From assembly GCA_021234535.1 (NCBI GenBank), contig CM037843.1:20243911-20307910 (forward strand): DNA of 64,000 nt, given 5' to 3'. The translations under genes were made by a program, and so were the position numbers. Of this stretch, positions 52,118 through 55,989 are shown piece after piece (position 1 is the stretch's first letter; the number at the start of each line of letters is the position of its first letter). This DNA comes from Stichopus chloronotus (Eukaryota > Echinodermata > Holothuroidea > Aspidochirotida > Stichopodidae). The notes beneath the pieces are model-generated. The model saw only the letters and a program-made list of their open reading frames with translations, made no database searches and was not told the origin of the DNA.

Positions 52118-52461
52118 TATGAAGAGAACATATACAGAATATAAAGAAGATATAAGTAAGAGGCAGACAGGCAGACAAACAGACAGATAGACAGATAGAC
52201 GGATGGACGGATGGACAGATAGATAAATAATTATTTGCTCTCAAAATCATATTTTTGCAGTACAGCCTTGTCGTTCACGAGCTTCTTCATACATGTGGGT
52301 TGTATCATACTCATCAAGAGCATGGAGCCTTATCGTGGATAGAGACTCATGGTGACTGCATAAGAAGTGGTTACGAAGCCCAATTTGATCGAAAATCAAC
52401 AAAATATCTCACGGACAGTTGTTCCTCACTGACGCAAGGTGTAATGATGTACACCGAAGAT
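4141..52461 (+). CDS. Secreted astacin-like zinc metalloprotease, six exons, 3' end not found
   Basis: Join of 4141-4257, 19799-19987, 24755-24821, 26269-26407, 50828-50903 and 52261-52461: 789 bases, 263 codons, no stop. Junction phases are 0, 0, 1, 2, 0 and all introns are GT/AG. Layout: signal peptide (1 to about 25), charged pro-region (about 26-109) ending in RQKR, then the catalytic domain. The zinc site is [11 protein letters not shown] (His202, Glu203, His206, His212) and the Met-turn is GVMMY (Met258, Tyr260). Counting from Gly110, the first His is residue 93; in crayfish astacin it is 92. The Met-turn is offset by two. Astacins are secreted endopeptidases used in digestion, development or matrix processing; the substrate here cannot be inferred. 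The final roughly 50 residues of a normal domain, including the partner of the Cys42 equivalent, must lie on an exon I did not find. An adamalysin was considered, but the spacing to the Met-turn and the GSWAPVG block fit astacin better. Confidence 0.82.
6768..8243. mobile_element. Non-autonomous hAT-like element with 8-bp target duplication
   Basis: The element begins CAGTGGCGTACCC at 6768 and ends GTGTACGCTAGTG at 8243, which are imperfect inverted termini. It is flanked on both sides by the same 8-mer, GTTGGACA (6760-6767 and 8244-8251). An 8-bp duplication and CA..TG ends are the signature of hAT transposons. There is no transposase frame. Both ends match the second copy at 38371-38815 in opposite orientation; the roughly 1-kb middle (7141-8144) is extra and contains degenerate repeats of the same internal module plus a long G run. 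Confidence 0.82.
9050..9085. repeat. Poly-C plus (CA)n microsatellite
   Basis: Run of C followed by alternating AC. A similar G-run plus TG tract lies at about 8588-8616. Confidence 0.85.
9602..9998. mobile_element. hAT-type MITE, 397 bp
   Basis: The left end is CAGTGTTTCTCAAACT and the right end, reverse-complemented, is CAGTGGTTCTCAAAG, followed on both sides by a TACCGCCCCC block. Termini reading CAGTGnTTCTCAAA are typical of hAT elements of the Charlie kind. The flanking 8-mers ACTTAAAG (9594-9601) and GCTTAGAG (9999-10006) match at 6 of 8 positions, as expected for an aged target duplication. No coding capacity. Confidence 0.75.
10915..10975. repeat. Copy of a short dispersed repeat (inverse of 14865-14965)
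   Basis: The strand complementary to this segment shares blocks such as GGTTCCAACCTGTCC and GTTCAAAGT with 14865-14965. The distant copy is itself made of several degenerate CCAACCTGTCC units. Confidence 0.5.
13185..13405. repeat. Dispersed repeat; unoccupied version of the hAT insertion site
   Basis: Matches 38305-38370 and then 38824-38985 in the same orientation (GACGCTTTGAAAGTCTTC, GACGTAGAACCTA, poly-T, TCTGGCAAGGTCTT, ATTATGAAA). Where the copy near 38.4 kb carries a 445-bp insertion, this copy is uninterrupted. Confidence 0.7.
14865..14965. repeat. Degenerate short tandem repeat (CCAACCTGTCC units)
   Basis: About five units of roughly 25 bases with the cores CCAACCCGTTC, CCAACCTGTCC, CCAACTTGTCT and CCAACCTGTCC. 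Related to 10915-10975 on the other strand. Confidence 0.5.
15060..15480. repeat. Dispersed repeat with internal 22-bp tandem array
   Basis: At 15189-15276 a 22-bp unit (core CAACAGGGTCAAATTGTG) occurs four times with 1-3 changes per unit. The flanks (AATACGATATGTC, AGATCTCATATTTGATATG, GTAGGTGT) recur with similar order near 48340-48700, so the array is part of a wider interspersed family. Confidence 0.7.
15790..16365 (-). pseudogene. 3' end of a CR1/L2-like non-LTR retrotransposon (ORF2 C-terminus)
   Basis: On the minus strand, an open stretch of more than 150 residues contains [44 protein letters not shown] and [19 protein letters not shown]. These are the usual landmarks downstream of the reverse transcriptase in CR1/L2-like LINEs. 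The reverse transcriptase itself is missing, so this is a 5'-truncated insertion. The frame is intact from about 16350 down to about 15884, which suggests a fairly recent copy compared with the decayed LINE at 20849-24540. The 3' boundary is uncertain. Confidence 0.82.
16470..16765. repeat. Degenerate tandem repeat, ACATTATCGGTTGATTTT type
   Basis: About nine units of 30-40 bases, each with a core like ACATTATCGGTT or ACATCATCGGTT followed by a T-rich spacer and TACT. Units differ by several bases, so the array is old. Confidence 0.65.
17860..18482. repeat. Composite CA-tract repeat element
   Basis: Order: block (17860-17925), one copy of the 160-bp satellite monomer (about 17935-18090, inverse orientation), block with ATCTTGCACGTATTGGCATC ending GGACAGGTCCGG, (CA)n at 18225-18270, then TTGGCACGGACACG to CCCCTATAGGGCGATGAG. 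The last block returns at 43441-43653 and the middle blocks return inverted at 41875-42060, so this is a mobile or amplified composite. Confidence 0.7.
19799..19987 (+). CDS. Exon 2: charged pro-region
   Basis: 63 codons between TTTTCAAG and GTAAGTATA, phase 0 on both sides. The peptide (residues 40-102) is very rich in Arg, Lys, Glu and Asp, with [19 protein letters not shown] and then EAEDEDEG. Two segments (RQRR at 67-70 and RARR at 82-85) match furin-type cleavage sites. FLKDGD at 51-56 could be a degenerate form of the Asp-switch (FxGD) by which astacin propeptides block the zinc, but spacing is unusual. An in-frame ATG at residue 46 would allow this exon to start a shorter, non-secreted product. 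The composition is unlike that of most astacin propeptides. Confidence 0.6.
20849..23170 (-). pseudogene. LINE ORF2: endonuclease and reverse transcriptase remnant
   Basis: The endonuclease begins [19 protein letters not shown] near 23165 and resumes with [13 protein letters not shown] near 22490; about 510 bases between them (about 22563-23075) are foreign. The linker contains [19 protein letters not shown] near 22050. Reverse transcriptase landmarks are [16 protein letters not shown] (about 21750), [20 protein letters not shown] (about 21330), [14 protein letters not shown] (about 21180) and [12 protein letters not shown] (about 21110), where LADD is the catalytic box. Stops interrupt the frame before FDTMDH and after it. 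In CR1/L2-type elements this protein nicks the target and copies the RNA in place. Confidence 0.85.
22563..23075. repeat. Insertion inside the LINE endonuclease
   Basis: It replaces the centre of the endonuclease frame. The left part (22575-22680) is a degenerate minisatellite with TGAGACAACAAA-like units; the right part has ACCTTTGACCTCCACCAAAATC, a (CA)n/(CG) tract at 22985-23035 and AGGTTCCTTTGC. The same general arrangement of ACCTTTGA and a CA tract is seen at 31055-31250. Confidence 0.6.
23700..24480 (-). pseudogene. LINE ORF1 remnant
   Basis: Minus-strand fragments in changing frames: a basic region with [13 protein letters not shown], then [18 protein letters not shown] and [19 protein letters not shown] (coiled-coil-like), [43 protein letters not shown], and finally [17 protein letters not shown]. 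This is the pattern of LINE ORF1 RNA-binding proteins with a coiled coil and an RRM-like core. At least two frameshifts are needed, so it is non-functional. Confidence 0.75.
24755..24821 (+). CDS. Exon 3: RQKR processing site and mature N-terminus
   Basis: Acceptor is a long CT tract ending TATTTTTAG and the donor is GTACGTATT. It encodes residues 103-124 (starting [12 protein letters not shown]) and the first base of Gly125. RQKR at 106-109 is a good furin-type site. If cleavage occurs there, the mature protein starts [15 protein letters not shown], which makes the distance to the zinc site equal to that in astacin. Canonical astacins have a W(P/S)xG-type block here that is not evident. Confidence 0.75.
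24930..24968. repeat. (TA)n microsatellite
   Basis: Short alternating TA tract just before the palindrome at 24969. Confidence 0.8.
24969..25298. mobile_element. Palindromic element with about 58-bp inverted termini
   Basis: 24969-25026 and 25240-25298 are near-perfect reverse complements (cores TTCCATGCAATAAGATG and TTAAAACTGGTTAAGAG), separated by about 210 bases. There is no coding content. The inner sequence ACATTTCGAAAAGGTATACT recalls segments in some retroelement ends, but this is not enough to classify it. Probably a MITE or fold-back element. Confidence 0.7.
25365..25448. repeat. (TA)n microsatellite
   Basis: Long alternating TA run; a palindromic element starts directly at its right end. 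Confidence 0.9.
25451..26075. mobile_element. TA-inserting palindromic element, copy 1 (right arm truncated)
   Basis: Starts CGGAAGCTTAAAAGTGCC next to TA and continues with degenerate units of CAATTTTCTGCAAAATGT, GTTCAAATGACAACTT and GTTCATTTCTTTTT. From about 25985 the same units appear in reverse (ATTTTTCAGAAAATTGTTC), but the mirrored terminus is absent. The first 130 bases match the inner right end of the copy at 51030-52054. Confidence 0.7.
26269..26407 (+). CDS. Exon 4: N-terminal part of the catalytic domain
   Basis: Acceptor has a 16-base T run and ATTTTAG; donor is GTGAGTACG. It completes Gly125, encodes residues 126-170 and gives two bases of Gly171 (phase 2). [10 protein letters not shown] corresponds to the helix leading to the astacin TCIRF segment, here GCIFEE with Cys148 in the place of astacin Cys42. 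NITC contains an N-glycosylation sequon at Asn163. Two further cysteines (128 and 166) are not in canonical positions. This and exon 5 are 24 kb apart, yet phase and alignment fit exactly. Confidence 0.85.
26640..26702. repeat. (CT)n and (TA)n microsatellite
   Basis: Alternating CT followed by interrupted TA repeats. Confidence 0.9.
27105..27250. repeat. Dispersed repeat, copy 1
   Basis: Shares TGAAATAC, GTGTCACATTCATGG, CAGCAA/AAGCAA and the GATAATTAC.C..CCC.AAAC block with 28765-28875 in the same orientation. Nature unknown. Confidence 0.55.
27650..27876. mobile_element. TA-flanked palindromic MITE, 227 bp
   Basis: Left end TACGAAAGCCTATTAGTGCC and right end (reverse complement) TACGAAAGCTTATTAGTGCC, both continuing ATCT. 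The interior is a chain of small palindromes built from TTAATCTGT and ACAGATTAA (about ten copies, both orientations), so the whole element can fold on itself. If TA is the duplicated target, the termini are CGAAAGC. The termini resemble those of the elements at 25451 and 51030. Confidence 0.78.
28765..28875. repeat. Dispersed repeat, copy 2
   Basis: Direct relative of 27105-27250. Confidence 0.55.
29540..30205. repeat. Long direct duplication, copy 1 (other at 55140-55800)
   Basis: The two copies stay collinear for about 650 bases, for example CTTAACTTTTTCTTTATTTT, CATAATGAATATGCAACAG, ATTTGGTGAAAGGAA, CTACACTTTTTGTCGTT and CCTATTTATTTTCCCA. They differ by many substitutions and small indels. 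Both have a short frame around YLKI..S(Y/F)Y.RLHNEYAT, but stops elsewhere argue against a working gene. Interspersed repeat or old segmental copy. Confidence 0.72.
31055..31255. repeat. CA-tailed dispersed repeat
   Basis: GTGACCTTTGAACTATGACGT, CCACCAGGTTTGGGGGTCATC and GATCGACAGACTTTTTGG followed by an interrupted (CA)n tract. The arrangement is similar to that in the LINE insertion at about 22860-23040. Confidence 0.5.
32945..32998. repeat. (TA)n microsatellite, interrupted
   Basis: ATATACATATATAG-type repeat. Confidence 0.85.
33420..34480. repeat. Degenerate tandem repeat with CCAATTGGG and TTGGGCTAT cores
   Basis: Recurring phrases include TTGGGCTAT (33764, 33959, 34277 and near 34460), CCCAAGAAGGG (34128, 34420), GTGGGTTTT (33711, 34244) and GCCTGACTTGGG / GACCTGACTCGGG. 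The unit is roughly 150-250 bases and strongly diverged, so borders cannot be placed by eye. Confidence 0.55.
34680..37800. repeat. Cluster of hAT-element modules and poly-C/G-rich relatives
   Basis: The internal module of the hAT-like family (ccaacYgatggtgg.gctccgcttagatagtc) is visible in degenerate form at 34711-34752, 35187-35225, 36402-36450 and 36826-36850. Between these are TACGTCACTG at 37790, several G/C runs (34925, 35770, 36220, 37315, 37665) and GGTCCA/GGTTTC repeats at 37050-37500. No complete element ends were found. Confidence 0.6.
38305..38370. repeat. Left part of the dispersed repeat split by the hAT insertion
   Basis: Matches 13185-13245 up to GACGTAGAAC. The match resumes after the insertion at 38824. 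Confidence 0.7.
38371..38815. mobile_element. hAT-like element, short copy (445 bp) with 8-bp target duplication
   Basis: Flanked by CGTAGAAC at 38363-38370 and 38816-38823 (one more base is ambiguous). Its right end, reverse-complemented, is CAGTGGCGTACCC, identical to the left end of the element at 6768; the left end is CATTGGGCCATGCC. It carries two modules (38527-38570 and 38709-38750) like those at 7014-7065 and 6836-6886. The uninterrupted target is seen in the related repeat at about 13231-13250. Confidence 0.88.
38824..38985. repeat. Right part of the dispersed repeat split by the hAT insertion
   Basis: Continues the match to 13246-13405 (poly-T, TCTGGCAAGGTCTT, GAGATTATGAAA, GAGCTG.TATTGTGAT). 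Confidence 0.7.
39945..40060. repeat. Degenerate short tandem repeat (TGTCACAA units)
   Basis: About five units of 25-30 bases with AGTGTCACAATTGGCC, GATTGTCACAAAATTTTGACC, AATGTCACAACC, AATGTCACCACATTTTAACC and AATGTCGCAACC. Comparable in style to the ACATTATCGGTT array at 16470. Confidence 0.6.
41877..42060 (-). repeat. (GT)n tract and inverted copy of the 18090-18270 block
   Basis: Reverse complement of the block at about 18090-18225, including GGACAGGTCCGG, ATGATGCCAATA and ATTAGTTGTATGGTAAATCGA. Confidence 0.75.
42060..42830. repeat. Satellite-like array, five units of about 160 bp
   Basis: The landmark TTTCCAGCATATCTTGAGA or a near variant occurs at about 42113, 42272, 42430, 42592 and 42750, a spacing of 158-162. 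Each unit also has TTTGCTGATTTT, TTTTGCCCCAAAATT and GACTTACCTGAGAA. A single monomer in reverse orientation sits at about 17935-18090. Confidence 0.85.
43331..43653. repeat. Composite CA-tract repeat element, second copy
   Basis: 43441-43653 is nearly identical to 18272-18482 (TTGGCACGGACACG, CCCATGGTCA, CCATGGCAACCATTCTC, CCCCTATAGGGCGATGAG). The left side, before a (CA)n/(C)n tract, matches the reverse complement of 17860-17910. Confidence 0.75.
47643..47682. repeat. Poly-C plus (CA)n microsatellite
   Basis: About 17 C followed by about 10 CA units. Confidence 0.9.
48340..48700. repeat. Dispersed repeat related to 15060-15480
   Basis: Two successive units contain GTCAACAGGGTTACA and GTCAACAAGGGTCAAATTGTG, each followed by a CTCAAGAA.G..AGC segment, CAGAT and TCATATT. 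The order is that of the flanks of the 22-bp array at 15189. Confidence 0.6.
49270..49345. repeat. Fragment related to 41830-41885
   Basis: Shares a GATGGTAATCGTAATCCTTG / GATGACAATCGTAACCTTTG block followed by AATCACGC and a TG tract. Confidence 0.5.
50828..50903 (+). CDS. Exon 5: GSWAPVG block of the catalytic domain
   Basis: Acceptor TTCATCCGTAG, donor GTAAGTTAA. It completes Gly171 and encodes residues 172-196, phase 0 at the end. SWAPVGY aligns with the astacin GCWSYVGR block, and [11 protein letters not shown] aligns with the strand ending NGC just before the zinc helix. The two cysteines that form the Cys64-Cys84 bridge in astacin are Ser172 and Lys194 here. Confidence 0.85.
50964..51027. 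repeat. (TA)n microsatellite, left flank of the palindrome
   Basis: About 32 TA units running straight into the element at 51030. Confidence 0.92.
51030..52054. mobile_element. TA-inserting palindromic element, copy 2 (1.0 kb, fills intron 5)
   Basis: The left 80-90 bases (CGGAAGCTTAAAAGTGCC, AATAAGAATATC, GCCCCGTAACTTGACAATTT) are mirrored almost perfectly by the right end at about 51970-52054. A second, inner right terminus ends at 51942 and matches the subfamily at 25451. Between them, CAATTTTCTGCAAAATGT-like units occur left of about 51400 and their reverse complements occur to the right. Both ends abut (TA)n, so TA is probably the target. No coding frame. Confidence 0.8.
52055..52115. 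repeat. (TA)n microsatellite, right flank of the palindrome
   Basis: About 29 TA units, followed at 52165-52230 by GACA/GATA repeats up to the branch region of exon 6. Confidence 0.92.
52261..52461 (+). CDS. Exon 6: zinc-binding helix and Met-turn
   Basis: Acceptor ATATTTTTGCAG, donor GTAAGTATA. It encodes 67 residues, 197-263, phase 0 both sides. [16 protein letters not shown] gives the HExxHxxGxxH signature (His202, His206, His212, general base Glu203). Canonical astacins continue HExxRxDRD; here the sequence is [11 protein letters not shown], so the usual Glu after the third His and the Arg-x-Asp-Arg are absent. [12 protein letters not shown] resembles the astacin stretch before the Met-turn. 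GVMMYTED replaces SIMHY, keeping the Met and the zinc-proximal Tyr. Extra cysteines at 208, 228 and 250 are non-canonical. Confidence 0.93.
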
Positions 52462-55130
52462 GTAAGTATATTTCACTTACTTACATACTTAAACAGATAA
52501 TGGTATTTTTGTACCCACATGACGTGGCAAAGAAGCAGCGTTCACTATCTTATTCAACTATGTAAAGTGAGGTTAAGGGAAGGAATATACAGCTGTGATA
52601 GCACTTCACGTAATTGATGCGCATTCAATGCATTTTCAAATGAGCATATATATAAACTATTCGCATATGGCGGCAGTTTTAAAGGGGGTCTTTTTATATT
52701 TAAATTTCACAATTATTCCTATCAGTTTTTGATCGTTACTACCCTTGAAACATTGACACCACATAAAGTCCAGGACAGGCTGTGAATAACCACTCTTTTG
52801 CAAAGTTGGGGATTTGGGGATCTCTTATTTCTATTGACACAAAGGTCAAGGTACTGTTTTTCAGTAATAGCTTTTTACAACTTTAAAACGTATAGTCCAG
52901 TCCTTTGGTGCACTTTTGAAAATACATCACTAACAAGTTCAATACATTCTGCTTTAAGATGTAATGAAGTCGAAACCTCTTCTTAAAAGAGGGTTCAAAA
53001 AGATTATGTCAAATGGCCAGGAAATAAAGCATCTTGTTCACAGTTGAGTTTATATTGATACTTACATTTACTACTAGTGTTTTCACTTTTTGTTCTGCAT
53101 AAGATTTAAAGTCCCATGGCTACTAACAATGTGAAATTTTACATGTTGTTGGTGATGAAAAGCTGGTTACTTTCACCACACATATAAATGGGGATGATTT
53201 CTGCACTCTCAAGGTTCAAAAAAGTGGGTGGGGGAGGGGGTGGATAAAATGAGTGTTACGGTGGAGGTGGGCATGTGGACGAGGACATGTGTGCACTTTA
53301 TTTGGTTAAAATACATTACAAAGTATGTGAGGCCCGAAAAAAGTTAGGGTTCTTTTTTGTGTAGAAAGTATGAATTTCCAATTTTCTAAATTTCTAAAAA
53401 AAAATGGGCATTTTAACCCATCCTATAGAGATCTGTAGCTTATATGCAGTTTCTGATGATTATGAAAAAAAGAGCTCTCTGAAAAGAAGAGGATAAGTCC
53501 CCCATTCCCCAATCTCTCCATGATGGCATCGCCTGTGGATGAGTGGGAGCTGTTCAGCTTCTTCAATAACAAATAGATAGCATTTTCCCAGTTCTGTAAT
53601 TCAGAATTACCACTCTCTGTACCCGGGGCTCGCTTTAGACACAAACATTGAAAATTGTTACATGCACCCAACAAAGTGAACAATTTTCCTTCTTGATGTC
53701 CAAGGGTCGGGGAGGGGGTGCAGTATTTAAATACCTCCTGTTATTAATCCATCTGGGCTTTAACAATTCTTCAGCTCAGTATTTCAGCAGATTAAGTAGC
53801 ACCAATTCTGGCCAAGTTTGTAAACAGGCCTAACCGTTAAGTCATATGTATGACGCTGCGTGATACATGGGGCAGGAGGGGAAGGGGAATTTTTATGATC
53901 CATACACCTAGCGAATGACCCTAGAGTAAACACTGACATCGTTAATGATTGTAGGGATATTTCTGGTGTTCTTTATGTTCTGCTGGGGCCATCTAGAAAG
54001 AAAAAGAAGAGATTCTATCGAAATTAAGGGCGCACTTCAAATTACTTGAATTTTTCCTGAGGATTATATAACCCTTAACGAGTACAAGAAATTTTTCTAG
54101 ACTTGTTTTTTTTTTTTTTTGTAATCATGTACCTGTTTACAAGTGGGTTTTCATGTTCCCCCAGAGGTAGACTTTCTAACTTGAGACAGGAAGGAAATAT
54201 AGATCTCCTGTCCACAGTCTAAGCGGTGGAATGCAGGAATATGTGCGGTGTCTCATTATGAGACCTATCATCATCGTTCAACACAGCAGGTGTATGAGAA
54301 ATAAATCACACTATACGATGGCATATTACGTGAGTACACACATTTTGCCATTTGTTGAAAAAAAAACTGAAGGAAAGAAACGTAAAGGGCAATACTCACA
54401 ATACTCAGCGAGTAAGACCCTATTACCATTTCCTTAGATCAACCAGTGGGTGCTAAGTTTCACTTTAAATTTCAACATTTTGACTGCTTCTGTGTAGTAC
54501 AATGGTTATCCCACATACTAGCATATGTGTATGAACTGGGGAGGGGGCAGGGGGAAACCCAGCTAAATCACCCCACCTCTCCTCTCCCCCGTCTTTTTCT
54601 GGCAGAAATGCGATTTTTCGATCAGAGCGAAAGCTGACTAAATTACTTTTCATGGAGATATGACGAATTTCAAGAGAGCAAATTTGAGAGGTAAATTAGG
54701 TCAAAGCTAAACTAAGAGATGGTGTTATCTTTCCTGAGTTTTCTACGTTGTATTTGGCTTCATCGTAATCCTGACCCTTGAAGTTTGCCACAAAATCATG
54801 TAAATTACGTCACTCACAGTTGTTTCATAGTACACCTCGAGTGTAAAGTGTATGCAAAAATTAAATATACCCACTTGCTCATCACTTAGTCATGTATTTT
54901 TGTCATCCACTGATTGACGCTATACAGCAGCGGCAGCCGAAAAGTGTACTTTGGGATCGTATCCTTCTCAATTGTCTACGAATTTTTGCTTGTACACTGC
55001 ACGAAAACTAATACCGGCACTTCTCTCACGTAGTTTGTCCACCACTTACACCCTATGCTCCATTAAGTTTAACCCCCCCCCCCCCATTTTATGACAGAGA
55101 TTGGTTATGTCACTGTAACTAAGTGCTGAC
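52462..55130. other. Downstream region, no recognised exon
   Basis: Begins with the donor of exon 6. No segment with a convincing acceptor and similarity to the end of an astacin domain was found. Contains poly-A/T and G-rich runs. Confidence 0.45.
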
Positions 55131-55139
55131 ATAAATTAA

Positions 55140-55800
55140 AGTGATTGCATGTGTATTGAAAAACCAGAAGGATTAGATTATGCTTGATCTTAACTTTTTC
55201 TTTATTTTTAAATGCACCCGCAATGTTGTGACTAGGTTTTTCAATGAACAAAAAGACAATAACTACTTTGAAAAGCAATGGAAATGTCATAAAAACAGTG
55301 AAAGGCAGAAACCATATTTGAAAATAAGCGGTTCTTTCTATAAGCGCCTACATAATGAATATGCAACAGAACAGGTCTCACTGGTGTCTCAAAAAATACT
55401 ACTCAAGTCGTCACTCCTTGGTCGTCATCTGAATTTTACTATTTGGTGAAAGGAAGCACTGTACAGTACAGTATTTACAAATAACATACAGTCTGATCTC
55501 ATCATTGTGGCATCAGTGATCCTGAGTTGTTTTAAGTAACTGAATATTCAACACAGTATCTTTCTCATTGGCTTGTCCAAAGAAGCACCCTTGAATGAAA
55601 ATTGCCAACCACTAATTTATCGTTTTCTACACTTTTTGTCGTTATGTTAGAAGAATTTGAAATCACATGGCAGAATAAGCCGACTGAAACCTATTTATTT
55701 TCCCAAATTGTCTGAATGGTGCAATTTAAAGCCTTACCAGACATTCGGGAGTGAAATTTCAATGTTTTTACTTTTTGTCTACGCATGCAATCACTTTACA
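55140..55800. repeat. Long direct duplication, copy 2 (other at 29540-30205)
   Basis: Collinear with 29540-30205. A degenerate hAT-family module follows at 55935-55975. Confidence 0.72.
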
Positions 55801-55989
55801 GTTTTGCCGCTTCTGATTTTTTTTTTTTGTCCTCTTGGAGCTTACGTTCAAGGCTGTGTACGTACGGCTTAGAACACAGCGAAGTGCCGTTTCTGGCCAT
55901 CTGTGGATTTGTAAAGCCAAAAGTTTTCTTGGGCGGTCCGCTACAACGTATAGTGGCGCTCTGCTTTTATAGCCCCTTAGATAAATCAT

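Noticed and set aside
53423..53683. Minus-strand frame with ELQNWENAIYLLLKKLN
   Set aside because: Looks protein-like but has no family signature that I recognise and no splice or promoter context.
53942..54026. Possible exon after GATTGTAG reading DISGVLYVLLGPSRKKKK
   Set aside because: Poor pyrimidine tract, no family similarity, early stop.
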